From: Diabrotica undecimpunctata | Taxonomy: Eukaryota; Arthropoda; Insecta; Coleoptera; Chrysomelidae | Direction: 5' to 3' | Assembly: GCF_040954645.1 (NCBI RefSeq) | Contig: NC_092805.1 | Coordinates: 20,548,741 to 20,612,740, forward strand | DNA: 64,000 nt | In this document: positions 46,409 to 58,294 of the stretch, in pieces | Layout of the letters: every line of letters begins with the position of its first letter | How positions within the stretch are numbered: position 1 is the stretch's first letter | Notes under the pieces: model-generated | Database searches by the model: none | Told to the model about the DNA's origin: nothing | What the model saw: the letters and a program-made list of their open reading frames with translations, nothing else | Translations under genes and position numbers: made by a program

Positions 46409-47073
46409 GTGATGTAGGTTTCCGACAATGAATCTGTCAAAATATGCCCGAGCTAAGAGAATGGAGTAAAATAAAAATATTTTTATTTCCGTGGTTGACA
46501 TTTGCGGCTATACTCAGCTTTTGATAGTACATCATACATCATAGTACATAAAATAAAAGGGGTATATTATATAACCACAGTATAGATATACTGTGATATA
46601 ACTCTGTTCAATATACAACACGAACGAATAAATACTCGTTTCTTCTCATATTAATTGCAGTTAATTATTACAACATTTTTTTGGCATTTGCCTTTGATAA
46701 TAAGCTAATAGATTTGGCAATCCTCAAACCACCAGTTGCCAGATTGTTACAGATGGTCACCAGATGTCTGTGGAAAGTACCTGAATAATATTCTTATTAT
46801 TCTTTGAAAGAATTTCTTTTTTACTGTTAGTTTGTTAACGTTCTATTGGATTTTTATTAATTATAAATCACATGCTATTTCCCGATTTATTAAAAAAACA
46901 TGGCACAGTCAAGCGCCAACATTTCGTTCTATGAACTTGATTGACAGCTCAATTATAGCTATCTTCAATGGGACCAAATGTGAAAATCGTCCCTGTGATT
47001 TCTTATTCTTATCGAATTTTTCGCTTTTTGGTGTAAAATTATTATTGGGATACATAAACTCAAGTGTAATCAA
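46409..47073 (+). promoter_or_regulatory. upstream region of the zinc-finger gene
   Basis: Non-coding DNA in front of ATG 47074. It includes the shared 67-bp sequence at 46926-46992 and AT-rich sequence. No TATA box was chosen with confidence. A weak arthropod initiator (TCAGT-like) could not be singled out. Confidence 0.35.
46926..46992 (+). promoter_or_regulatory. 67-bp sequence shared with the front of ZCCHC4 (zinc-finger gene copy)
   Basis: GTTCTATGAACTTGATTGAC ... GGGACCAAATGTGAAAATCG, ending 81 bp before the start codon. Its partner is at 39843-39910 in inverted orientation, so both copies point towards their own genes. Confidence 0.6.
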
Positions 47074-47299
47074 ATGGAAGTAAAACAAGAAATTAGTGAG
47101 GAAACGTGTAAAGTAGAAATAGAGTATAATGAATTGGATGATGCTGGTTTGAAAGGCTTTAAATATCAAATTCAGGAGGAATCCAATAGGCAAATTATAT
47201 ATGATTATTTAGACATAGAAAAATGTCACATTAATACTGAAATAGAACAATATGGAAATAAAATAAACGCATTTGAAGAAAACCAACAAACTGAAAAAG
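47074..47299 (+). CDS. zinc-finger gene exon 1: acidic leader
   Basis: 226 nt, phase 1 at the donor. Rich in Glu/Asp, ending [19 protein letters not shown]. No ZAD or SCAN domain is visible. The leader style (VKQE.SEETCK.E.EYNELDD) argues this exon truly belongs to the distant finger exon. Confidence 0.85.
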
Positions 47300-50200
47300 G
47301 TTAGTATTGTAAGTTCCTCCCATATTAATTTCAAAGGATAGATAGGAATAACTTTATTAACTGCTAATATAATTTTGGTCTTAAATACAATTAAGGGCAT
47401 ATTAGAGACAATTTCAAATTAAGTGCTTAATCATATCATGATATTTTTTTAACAAAAGAAATTATGAACCACAGAAAAAGACAAATCGGATGTACAGTAT
47501 TTGTGCCAAATGTAGACAACTTTGGTTGCAGCATTGTCCCACCAAAGGTCCCACTTTCAACTAATCTCCAAAATAATGCCTGATATTCAATTTACAATTT
47601 TACAAGTTTTCTATTCTTGCTTTGAGTCATCTTTACAAGAAAATTTGAGTTAATGTGACAAGGCAGTACTTAAAGTTGGAGAACATTTCAAAGCATTAAT
47701 ATTTTTTGAAAACCAAAAATTTATATTAACACAAAACTTATCAATCTCACTAATCAATGAAAGACTATCAATAAAACTTTACTAACTACTTTTCGTTATT
47801 TTTAAATTTAATTTTTTTTTTGCATAGACTTTTAGTCATTCAGCCAGACTCAACATGGTAGAAAAAAGATTGTCTGAGTTTTTATTAAGATAAATATACA
47901 AAACAGTAAACAGGGTCACTCTCTTCTCGCCTAGGGGCCCATCAAGGCATTTTTTTTTTGTAACATACAACACTAGGCCACGGTAAGAAAGGAATTTAAA
48001 CAATTGGGTTAAAGACAAAGATTACGTTATTAACTAATATATAATTATTTACATGGTTATTTTACTATCTTTTAATGATAATAGGTACTGAAGGTTCCAA
48101 GGGGCTAATATATTGTGTTTATGTAAATTATTTATTAATCTGGATGAAATTATAGTATTTCTGGGGCAACTGAAAAATATATGATCTAGGTTTCCTTCTT
48201 CTGTACAAAATTCACATTGATCATTATCTAAAACCTTAAGTTTAAATAAATGTTTGGGGTAACAAGCATGCCCAAATCTCAGTCTTATGATTGTGGTAAC
48301 ATATTTTCTAGGTACATTAAAAAACTTATACCAAGGAGTTTTAGGAATATCTGTTTGAAGAGAAGTGTATCTATTTGGGCTAACAATGGAATATTCCTTC
48401 CATATATTATCCCACCTTTGGTATAATCTTAATTTTAAGGAAGCCAGAAAGTCGCAAGCCGTGATTTTATACAAAGTTTCTCTACCAGACATAATACTTT
48501 CTCTTGCTAATTGGTCTACATGTTCGTTATTTTCCAAACCTATATGTGCTTTAATCCAAACAAAAAGGACATTTTTGCCCCTTGTTACTAACTTTTGTTT
48601 GATATCCTTAATTTTGTAAATATAAGGGCAACTGTACGTATAGAGGTCAAAACTGATAAAGAATCTGATAATATCACTATATGGTCCGAGTTACTTTCTG
48701 TTGCATAAAGTAAGGCCTCATATATTGCAAGAGCTTCTGCTGTAAAAATAGAGATCTGGGAGTTCAACTTAAATGTGCGTTCTATTCGTTCCAATGGAAT
48801 AAAAAAAGCGCATCCAGTGCCGTTTGATGATTTGGAGGCATCGGTATATATAACAACGGAGTTTTCGAATTCTGATAATATTGAGTGAATAATCTTTCTA
48901 TTTATGTGTATACTGTCACTATATTTTGGTACCATGATATCTGCATTTGAACCATGATATGTTGCATATGAGATGTTTTGAAGTGTATATGTAGCTTTAT
49001 CTATCTCTTTTAATGCTTCCATATTATGTTGCAGAGCTTCGCAGACTAAAGGCGATTTCTTTTTTTCACAGTATTTAGTAGACAAATCATAGCAATTCAG
49101 AGTGATGAGCTTTGTGTATAACGATTGATTTTTTATATATGTCTTTACCAGAAATTTTTCGGTCAGGAAGTTGTTTCGTCTGATATTTAAAGGTGGTTCC
49201 AAGGCTTCCAAATACAAGGGTTGAATTGGTGTGGACTTCATAGCACCTAAACATGTACGTAGAGCTGAATTGTGTATTACGTTAATTTTATTTAGCAATA
49301 CATTACTGGCTGATCCATAAAATATGCTTCCGTAATCCAAAATAGAGCGAATATACGCTCTGTAGAATAATAAATTTACGTCTACATCAGCACCCCACCA
49401 CGTTTTATTAATCGATTTAAGGAAATTTATTCCCTTGTTGCATTTGTTTAACATATCCTCAATGTGATCCTTCCAAGTCAAATGTTTGTCAAGTGTCATC
49501 CCTAAATATTTGACCTTATTTTTTAGTGGATATTGATGTTTTCCTAATTTAATTATTTGATCATTAGGTTTATAATGTCTGGTAAAAATGCAAACCTGTG
49601 ATTTATTACAAGATAATTCAAAATTGTTTTTATCAAGCCATTTTTGAAGTAGTTGATAGATACTATCCAAGTTTTTGATTGCTTGTTTATATTCTTTGTG
49701 TTCTGTGTAAATGCAGAAATCATCTGTGTATTGTATGAGGTTGAATGGTATGTTATTTATTTTAATATTGTACAAATCCGCTACGTACAAATTAAACAGG
49801 ATAGGACTCAATACAGAACCCTGAGGTAATCCTTTGTTTACGATTCTGGGGCCTATGAGCATTTGTTCTTTTCTTAAATAAACTAATCTGTTTGAATAAA
49901 GATTAACAATACTATCAGCAAATTGAGCTGGAATTTGAAATATTCTTATCATTTTTTCTTTGAGTGCTGTTAGACACACAGAGTCATAAGCACCTTCTAT
50001 ATCAAGAAATAATGCCGGTAAGTAATTGTTCCGGGAATAATTGTTTTGAATGTCTACAACTAGGGATGCCAATGCATCCAAAGTACCAAAACCTTTCCTG
50101 AATCCGTATTGTTCTTTGGGTAGAAGGTTCTGTTCTAGTAACCACCATTCTAGCCTAGCCTTAAGTATTCTCTCTAGAGTTTTTTGTACACAAGATAATA

Positions 50201-53200
50201 AAGATATGGGTCTGTAAGCTTCAACTAATTTTAGATTTTTCCCAGGTTTGGGAATAGGAACGACAATAATATGTTTGAAGGCCGAAAAGTTAGAACCTTC
50301 TCTAATTATCTGATTAAAAATATTTAGAAGTAACTCTTTTGCATTATTTGGTAAATTAAATAGCATAATATATTTGATTTCATCATAACCAGGAGAAGTG
50401 TTAGGACGGTCACTAAGGGCACAGTCCAATTCTACCATAGTAAACGGTTTTAAGAGAAAATGACTATAATTCGGATTGAATAACATTAAATCTTCGTGAT
50501 TGTTCACATATGGTGGTGCAATTTTGTCGAAAAACTCTGCTATCCACGAATCTTCTAGTGGTAATGGAACATTGACCCTTTTCCTGTTCATCCTTTTCGC
50601 TTGATTCCAAATCGAAGTAGGCGACGTTTGTTTATTTAATTTTGAGCACCAATCAACCCAGCTTTGTTTGGCTTTCGATTTCAATAATTTCTTAGCGTGT
50701 GCACTAGCTTGTTTACATTTAATAAAATTTTCAACTGATGGATCTTGCTTGTATTTTATTAATGCATTTTTTCTTTCTGCAACAATTAGATCACATTCTG
50801 CATCCCACCATGGTGAAGGAGTCCGTTTCTTACACTTAAAGGGTTTATATTGGCTAATAGATTGTGTGGAAGCTTTATTGATACAGTCTAATAAAAGATT
50901 ATATTTTTCTTCGACATTTGGGGATATAGGTCCACTTTCATTTAAAGTATTCTCGATTATTTCAGCGTACATATCCCAATTAGCTTTCTTAGTATTCCAT
51001 TTACTTTTGGGATATATGGTCTCATTAACAGCTCTTGGGTATTCGAATTCTATTTTTACAACATAGTGATTTGATCCAAGTGTATCAGAATCTACAGTCC
51101 AAAATGTCTTAGCAAAAATGGAAGGGGAACAAACCGTAATATCAATCATAGAATCTGAATGTCCTGGATTTCCTTGACAAGTAGGTTGACCGTTATTCAT
51201 CACAATGAAATCAAGATCCTGTAGGGTCTCTACAATTTGATCGCCAATATTATCATTTTTTGATGATCCCCAGAGCGCATTGTGGGCATTCATATCACCC
51301 CCAATAATGCAAGGGTGCTTCACTTGGGAAAATAAGTTTGTCCAATCTTCTATTCTGGTTTTGGTTTTTGGACATCTATATACAGAGAGAAAACTCAAGT
51401 GAGTATTATCGTAATTAACTTTAATACCACAGGCAAGCAGCTCTTTATTGAAGTTTTTATTTAATTTTAATATTTCAAAACGGATACCCGTTTTTACCAA
51501 AACAGCGACACCAGCAAAACCGTCTGCACGATCTTGACGAACAATATTATAACCTTTAAAATTATATACAACATTATTTTTGAACCAGGTTTCACTTAAA
51601 AGAGCAATATCAACATCTTATTTAATAAGGAAATTGAGTAGGCTGTTTTTATTTGCAACAGCTGATCTAGCGTTCCATTGCATAATTTTAAGTTTAGTGT
51701 TTAAAGCCATAAATTTAAGTACCTTTAAAAATATCCTCGAGAACAGTATGCAAACCCTTAGCTAACAAATTATTATCCAGTGTTTCTGCATCCTCAAATG
51801 ATTTTACATTTTTTATAAATTCAGAAAAAAATTTGACTAACGAAATAACCATCTTGTTTTTTTCACCATCTATTGAACTATTAGGTTTATTATTGGGATT
51901 AGGTGGTAGAGGCTGTAACGGGCCAAATCTAAAAGGAAAGGTGGAGGAATCTGTAGGGGATTGTGAAACAGGAGTAGAAACTTTCCTTTTTTTAAGTGCA
52001 TTATGTTCAGTATTAATCCTACTAGGTCCAGGATGAGTAAAGTTTGTTGATTTTTTCATATACGATCTTGGAATGGTAGGATGAGATGACATAATGTCAT
52101 CAGATACGTTAGGTAGTTTTGGAAAATTTTCTTCAAGATTTGACAATATCGAAAATTTATTGTTACTAACAAATTCGGAAAAAGATGATTCTTTAAATCT
52201 TTTTGCTTCTAGAAAGGAGATTTTTTGATCTAACATAATGTTTTTAACATAATTTTTTTTTTGTTCCTCATAAACGGGACAACTTTTGGAGATCGAAATA
52301 TGATCTTTACTTTTACAATGTATACAAAAAGTTTTTTTAGTGTCGCATATGTGACTATCATTTTTAATTTCTGCACATCGTATACAAAATTCTTGTGTAC
52401 CCTTGCATTGCTTAGAAATGTGACCAAATTTCAAACACTTGTAGCACTGTATTACCCTGCCTACAAATCTTTCTACCGGTAAATACACAAAATTAACTAC
52501 GACATGAGTTGGCAAAACATTTCCTTCAAATGTAACTATAATATTTCGTCTGGGGACGTATTCTGTTTTACCTTCTTTATCTACCTTTCTATGCATTCTT
52601 TTAATGTCGGTAATTTTAACGGTAGAGTCTATATGTTTTTTTAAATAATCAGTATCATACCTCGTATCTACATCGTGAATTATTCCATTGATTTCCAAGA
52701 GATGGTTAGGGATATAGGCTTTTAAATTTTCATCTTTTAACTTATTATGTGTTACTAGATGATTTGCATCCAAAATAGATTTTAAAATGACTTTAACTCT
52801 ATTTTTTCCTGTAGATTTAATTTCCTTTAGGTTTTTGATTTTAAGTTTTTGATACAAAATTTCCCCCACCACCATTGGATGTAAACGAGAGATGTTCTGA
52901 TTATTTAATTTCTCTATATAAACGCAACAGGTATGAAAATCATAATTATTAGAGGAAATATTATACAGTTTAACTTCCCTTGTTTTGCCGGAATCCGCAC
53001 CAATTTCAATATCCTTATCCATATCCATATCTGGGGAACTTGTCGCAACACTTACTTCGCACATTTGCGTCTTAATGTTATTTTCCTCCCCCATTAGGGG
53101 AGGTAAATCACTTATTTACACTAAAATTCCAAGTATTAAACCGATATATTTACACAAACTTTAAATTTAAATATAAATATCGATTTTTAATTACCGCAAA

Positions 53201-56200
53201 AACTTATCTCTGCTTAATGTGGTTTTATCGTCTGTTCGAACTGAAAGACAAATTCAAACTGTTTTTGCATTTAATGATTTTAATATAGACAAGGTTTACC
53301 AACAATGTCAGTTCTAAACTAATACCTAATTTTATGTACAATAAGTATATTTTTAAAAGGTTTTGTTTGTATTTTAGCATTACATCTCTATGGTCTGTTG
53401 AACAATAAAAGTAAAGGATAATTCAAAATACTTTAAAGAAAGATCATCAATTATGATAACTGTTATATATTATAATGTTATAATATGTTTACTATTTATG
53501 AAAATAAAACTGAGAAATAATAAAAAATTAAAACAAAAAACTCAAGTAGATCCATTTCTTTTTACAATCCATTTTCTTTTAGGCAATTTCTTTAGGTCAA
53601 TTTTTTTTTCTTTTTTTTTTTAATCATTCCCTTTCCACTAGCTTGATCTGATGTACCTTTTTTTACAGAATCTTTACAATTTTTTTAGTCTTAGAACATC
53701 TAATGCTCTAGAACATCCAATGTTCTTAAAGGGCATCAGAAATGCGAAAAGATATTTTTAAACAGAAGATTTTTAAGTATTACTTCAATATGTCTATAAT
53801 CGTTTTTATCTTTCTTGGCGTGTGCGTGTAAAAACACTTGCAATAAGTTGTTTCATCTGTCTGTCCTTGTCTAAGCTCGATTCGTTTACCTCCTCCAGTG
53901 GTGGAGCAAAATGTAGCATGTCAAAAGAAATAATAGTTATAAAAGAAAATTATAAATTATTTTTCATTAAATTTCTAATAACGGAATGTACATATAAATT
54001 GCAAAGAAGTATTTTTCTAGCTTGCAGTACAATAGGACAGGATATAACTAAAAGTACATTTTAAAAGGATTTTGAAATATACCCACAAAAGTGTTAATTA
54101 TTTAACCCACTTTAATTAAAAAATGATACAGATTTTTTAAGTTTTAAGCACTGTAGCGAATTCTGAACTGTTACAACGTACTGACCTTGATTAATTAGCT
54201 AATCAGTCAGCGTCTTCACTGGAACTGTCTTCATCATTGGAATCTTCCGCCAAATCGATGATAATCCTACTTTCATTTTCATCATATGTGACCATATTTG
54301 TCCAGTCGTCCTGAATTAATTTTTCAGTATGGTTAACACAACTCGCCCACACTGCAGGTGTTGCCTCAGCTAATGCATCGCCCCAAACTTTTTTCACCGT
54401 TTCATCTCCACGTCCATGTTCTCCAATATGACGATCATAGTATTATTTAGAAATGCCCCAGACCAACTCAATCGAATTATATTGACAGTGATATGGAGGC
54501 AATCTCAAAACCTGATGCCCATGTTCTTGGAGTAGCTCGTCTATAACGTACCTGGTATTTTGTGGTTTATTCTGGCGACAAAGACTCAATAGCTCTGTCT
54601 TGCCGGAATCGTCGTCAAAAATTATTTTTTTTGCTCGTAACCATTCTTGTAAGTCCGATTTTTTCCAACTGGCATTCGGTAACTTTTCTATTAAAGAGCT
54701 ATGGTATGAGGTATTATCCATAATAATTAGAGATGGTTCCTCCAACATTGGTATCAGCTTTTCGGAGACCCACTTTTTCAAAGACTCTTTATCCATAGAA
54801 TCATGATAGTCTGCACTCTTCGATTTCGTAGAAAACAGTAATCCAGCATCTTTAACAAATCCTTGCCTACTTCCGGCATGTAAAATAACAAAGCGTTTAC
54901 CTGTATTTTCGTGTCCTTTTCTGATGCTCTTCACACAGTCATCTTGCCAAGTACGTTTATATGCCCCTTTTAGGAATATCCATGTTTCATCTAAAAAAAC
55001 GAACTGAAGTGGGCTTGGACTTAAAAAATTTCTCACATAATGCCTCAAAAAATACAGTCGTTTGGAGACAATACATGGTTTCTCACATAGCACTCGTCTA
55101 CTATTTTCTAGTTTGTATGAAAACCCACAATTTTTCATAAGATGCCACAAACTTGTATCAGAACCGTCATAGAGATGCTTGTTTCTTAATTGTGTATTTA
55201 GAACTTTAATTGTAACGTGCTCTCCTTTTGCTTTCATGCCATACAGTACATTTCTAATCTCTTCTTTTATAGTATCGCTGACATCATTAGTCTTTTTTTT
55301 GTACATTACGTGACTCTCCTGGTGTAGTAAGAGCTGCCCCTGTCTTGTATTCACTCTTTATTCTTGTCACTGTGCGAAGACTGATTTTCAAAGCGTCCGC
55401 TACTCGTTCATGTACCGATGATAACGACAGCAAAGGTCCGTTGTTTTCTTTTTCTTTTTTAAAATACTCCAATAAATGAATGCATTTCTCCTGTTATCGT
55501 TTTTCCCGGCATTTTTTTTTTTATTAAATAGAACAATTAGTTATTCACAACAAAAAATAATAAGTAAAACTGTTCGGAACAAATTCCAACAATGACTGAC
55601 TAAAATCGACTAAAACAACATAAAATATCAATGGTAATTGCTACAATTATAAACCTATTAGCCAGCTCATTCAAGAACAATGCCACAAGTCATTATTGCA
55701 ATTTGTATCGGAAGAGAGAGAGTTAATTTATAATAAACTGGAATTTTTAAGGTGTCGAGAGTATTATTTTATGTAATGGAATTCCACACAGTAAGAGCTC
55801 AAACTATTAATTAATTAAAAACTGTTCAAACTTATACTTATAAAAACTATTTCATCAGCTACTTCAAACCTGCACAGATCAGGGTAACATGTTATAATAA
55901 AAAAAAACACGTCACTGCCAGCTATCTGTATTCGTAAAGAGGTCGAACTTATCACCGACACCGTATCGGCCAAACGCATCGGTGTTATTGCTACAATACT
56001 GGGAGACGTGAGTGGTCTCTTCATTCCCTTCTCATAGCACTTTACCATGACGAACGTGACTCGCACAATTGAATTACGCATCTGTGTATCAGAGAGAGAC
56101 GAATATTAAAAATTCCGTAGTAGCTTATTTCAGGCACACGCCAAGAAGGATGAAAACGAGTATAGTTCTTCAACAGTTTATAAATAGTAAACATATTGTT

Positions 56201-58294
56201 TAAGAATTAGTAATCTTTTATATACATCTTTATATTTACTTATGTTGTGTGAAAAAATTTAAAAGAACTATCTCACAGTGTTGAATATATTTTATCTTTT
56301 GTGATACTTTGTAGAGATTGGTTTATACTTCTTGGCTATTGTTTAACGAGTAAATTATTTCATATTTTAAAGAGAATTCTGCTAAAGTACAGAAATCTGG
56401 AAGTAGGCCATTCTTCTAATTCATCACACCTAAAAAAGGTGATTCATAGAAGTTTCATGGTCATTGAGGTACCCTATGTGTGTACAACTGTCTTCATACA
56501 CAATATTGAATGTGTTGAGGTCATCGAGCAAAAAGACAAAAGAGGGAATCTAATCATTATGAAAAGGAGACCAAAAAAGTGGCTTCTGATGGCGGACATA
56601 TCCGGAAATGTGAATGCGCCAAATTTAAATTTCATGACACTTCACAATAATCATACAGTGGTGTAGGGGTTCTAATTTATCTATTTATTTGTTGTATTTC
56701 ATAATATTAATATTACATAATATTAATACATAATACACTTAAAATACTTTTTTTAACACTAGAACACAATAAAGTTTTAATTAAATAATAACAATAATAG
56801 TCTAAAATGTGAAACAATTGTTAAAAAACTTCAATAGAAAATGCAAATAATCTTTCTTGTGACAGTTGGGACAAACAATAACATCAGCAATAACATAACC
56901 CAACTAAATTTGATTTCTTAAACAAGGAAAGAGTCTCTCTTTCCTTGTTTAATGTGGCCTCTCAAGATGGCACTTCCTGTCTAACAATATTTTTGCCCCC
57001 ACTACCTTTACATTCCCTCTTTTGTCTTTTTGCTCGATGGTTGAGGTACACATTAAAATATAATAGGGCTGACTATTACACATATAGAAGACAGAAACAC
57101 AGGTTTCTAAAACATTTATATCATTTACTACTTCTGCTGTCATAAATTTTATTATGTCTTAATTTAATTATTGCATTCATTTTCCCTTATACTCAAATAT
57201 TTATATTATAGTTAGTTTGTATTTTAGATTATCTCCAAGATGGACATAAAGTGGAAATTATGGAAACATTAATTGAAGATTCATCTTACGAAGGAAATTA
57301 TATGAGTCAACATTCTGGAGGAAAAACATTAAATAAAAATATGAAAGTTGCGACCGGGCAAAAACTTTACAAGTGTGAATTTTGTTTTAAGCAATTTAGT
57401 CAAACAAGTCGTTTGAAAATACATTTGAGAGTGCACACTGGAGAAAAACCTTACAAGTGTGAAATTTGTTCTAAGCAGTTTAGACAAGCTGGTAATTTGA
57501 AAACACATTTGAGAGTGCACACTGGAGAAAAATCTTATAAGTGTGAAATTTGTTTTAAGCAATTTAGTCAAGCAATTCATTTGAAAATACATTTGAGACT
57601 GCACACTGGAGAAAAATCTTATAAGTGTGAAATTTGTTTCAAGCAGTTTTCTGAGGTAGGTGCTTTGAAAACACATTTGACAGTGCACACTGGAGAAAAA
57701 TCTAACAGGTGTGAGATTTGTTTGAAGCAGTTTATTACTAAAAGTTATATAAAAAGGCATTTGAAAGTGCACACTGGAGAAAAACCTTACAAGTGTGAAA
57801 TTTGTTTTAAGCAATTTAGTCAAGCAATTCATTTGAAAATACATTTGAGACTGCACACTGGAGAAAAATCTTATAAGTGTGAAATTTGTTTCAAGCTGTT
57901 TTCTGAGGTAGGTTCTTTGAAAACACATTTGACAGTGCACACTGGAGAAAAATCTAACAGGTGTGAGATTTGTTTGAAGCAGTTTATTACTAAAAGTAAT
58001 TTAAAAAGGCATTTGAAAGTGCACACTGGAGAAAAATCTTACAAGTGTGAAATTTGTTTTAAGCAATTTAGTCAAACAACTCAGTTGAAAATACATTTGA
58101 GAGTGCACACTGGAGAAAAACCTTACAAGTGTGAAATGTGTTCTAAGCAGTTTAGACATGCTGATAATTTGAAAACACATTTGAGAGTGCACACTGGAGA
58201 AAAACCTTACAAGTGTGAAATTTGTTTTAAGCAGTTTAGTCAAGCAGGTAGTTTGAAAACACATTTAAGAATTCACGCTGGAGAAAAGTCTTAA
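47074..58294 (+). CDS. C2H2 zinc-finger protein (two exons, 11 fingers)
   Basis: A likely nuclear DNA-binding transcription factor. Exon 1 (47074-47299) encodes an acidic leader of 75 residues ([20 protein letters not shown]...), a type I recall from beetle C2H2 gene families. The donor GTTAGT joins the acceptor ATTTTAG at 57227, and the split codon G|AT gives Asp76. Exon 2 (57228-58294) encodes residues 76-430 with eleven consecutive 28-residue fingers (C-x2-C-x12-H-x3-H, TGEK[P/S] linkers) from about residue 123. Fingers 3-5 are tandemly duplicated as 6-8. TAA at 58292 falls where TAC starts every other finger, so the array is cut short. The 9.9-kb intron holds an I-like and a DD82E element. 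Polyadenylation site not identified. Confidence 0.88.
47300..47801. other. zinc-finger gene intron, 5' part
   Basis: AT-rich intronic sequence before the I-like element. No gene recognised. Confidence 0.45.
48049..51710 (-). pseudogene. I-like ORF2: endonuclease, RT and RNase H, two breaks
   Basis: ATG at 51710. The endonuclease starts [14 protein letters not shown]; a TAA stop follows within 40 codons (near 51618). It continues [20 protein letters not shown] and [12 protein letters not shown]. The RT has [67 protein letters not shown] and [10 protein letters not shown] (YxDD intact). RNase H has [22 protein letters not shown] and VILSDSLS; a single-base frameshift near 48630 precedes [17 protein letters not shown]. 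The C-terminal part carries a [17 protein letters not shown] zinc motif. Only one stop and one frameshift in 1,220 codons. Confidence 0.9.
51715..53094 (-). CDS. I-like ORF1 protein with CCHC knuckles (open)
   Basis: An intact 459-codon frame. In the parent it is the RNA-binding chaperone of the retrotransposon particle. The N-terminal half has a [20 protein letters not shown] segment (an RRM-like fold region in this protein class), followed by [28 protein letters not shown] and [16 protein letters not shown]: three zinc knuckles at about residues 215-275. A low-complexity Pro/Ser-rich C-terminus follows. The stop at 51715 lies five bases before the ORF2 start. Confidence 0.9.
   Translation of the reverse strand: MGEENNIKTQMCEVSVATSSPDMDMDKDIEIGADSGKTREVKLYNISSNNYDFHTCCVYIEKLNNQNISRLHPMVVGEILYQKLKIKNLKEIKSTGKNRVKVILKSILDANHLVTHNKLKDENLKAYIPNHLLEINGIIHDVDTRYDTDYLKKHIDSTVKITDIKRMHRKVDKEGKTEYVPRRNIIVTFEGNVLPTHVVVNFVYLPVERFVGRVIQCYKCLKFGHISKQCKGTQEFCIRCAEIKNDSHICDTKKTFCIHCKSKDHISISKSCPVYEEQKKNYVKNIMLDQKISFLEAKRFKESSFSEFVSNNKFSILSNLEENFPKLPNVSDDIMSSHPTIPRSYMKKSTNFTHPGPSRINTEHNALKKRKVSTPVSQSPTDSSTFPFRFGPLQPLPPNPNNKPNSSIDGEKNKMVISLVKFFSEFIKNVKSFEDAETLDNNLLAKGLHTVLEDIFKGT
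53171..54202. other. zinc-finger gene intron, gene-free
   Basis: AT-rich sequence between the I-like and DD82E elements. No recognisable coding sequence; the open stretch at 53822-54064 has no known domain. It may contain one end of the DD82E element, not identified. Confidence 0.45.
54203..55511 (-). pseudogene. second DD82E Tc1/mariner-type transposase
   Basis: Starts at ATG 55511. The N-terminal helix-turn-helix has [20 protein letters not shown]. The catalytic domain has [17 protein letters not shown] (first Asp), [13 protein letters not shown] (second Asp) and [15 protein letters not shown] (Glu). The second Asp and the Glu are 82 residues apart, as in the 41047-42268 copy, but the proteins share only motifs, so it is a different family. 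Frameshifts near 55485 and 55320 and a TAA near 54441 break it. The same frame then resumes to an acidic tail ([15 protein letters not shown]) at 54203. NSIE replaces the usual NPIE. Confidence 0.8.
55512..56494. other. zinc-finger gene intron, gene-free
   Basis: No recognisable gene or repeat end. The open stretch at 55815-56081 (minus) shows no domain. Confidence 0.4.
56495..57070. repeat. inverted repeat pair, possible decayed MITE
   Basis: CATCGAGCAAAAAGACAAAA and the following GAGGGA at 56522-56547 reappear inverted at 57014-57040, with weaker flanking similarity (TATT.AATGTGT.. on one side). The arms are about 470 bp apart. A separate perfect 35-bp palindrome (16-bp arms TTAAACAAGGAAAGAG, 3-nt loop) lies at 56918-56952. 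Neither has an obvious target duplication. Confidence 0.55.
57228..58294 (+). CDS. zinc-finger gene exon 2: eleven C2H2 fingers
   Basis: Starts [15 protein letters not shown], then a linker with a relic half-finger before the first full one ([20 protein letters not shown]). The tandem units 57536-57787 and 57788-58039 (252 bp each, three fingers) are almost identical. Finger-tip residues differ most in the AIH, EVG and TKS fingers. It ends AGEKS at a TAA. Confidence 0.92.
57536..58039 (+). repeat. tandem duplication of three zinc fingers
   Basis: Two 252-bp units, 57536-57787 and 57788-58039, differing at only a few bases (for example QFSEVGALK versus LFSEVGSLK and TKSYIKRH versus TKSNLKRH). 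Unequal exchange between finger repeats is the usual cause. Confidence 0.9.

Larger units (their letters stand above)
47813..53159 (-). mobile_element. full-length I-like non-LTR retrotransposon with 11-bp target duplication
   Basis: About 5.35 kb on the minus strand. The 3' end is a poly(A) tail (T run at 47813-47821 on the plus strand) directly next to TTTAAATTTAA (47802-47812); the same 11 bp recur at 53160-53170, just beyond the 5' end. It has two ORFs: ORF1 with CCHC knuckles and ORF2 with endonuclease, RT and RNase H, the organisation of the I superfamily. The 5' UTR is about 65 bp. It lies antisense in the zinc-finger gene's intron. Confidence 0.88.

Noticed and set aside
57329..58264. 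Long minus-strand open frames opposite the zinc-finger exon
   Set aside because: They are the complement of the repeated finger codons and show repeated MHxQMCFQ-type units with no domain of their own.
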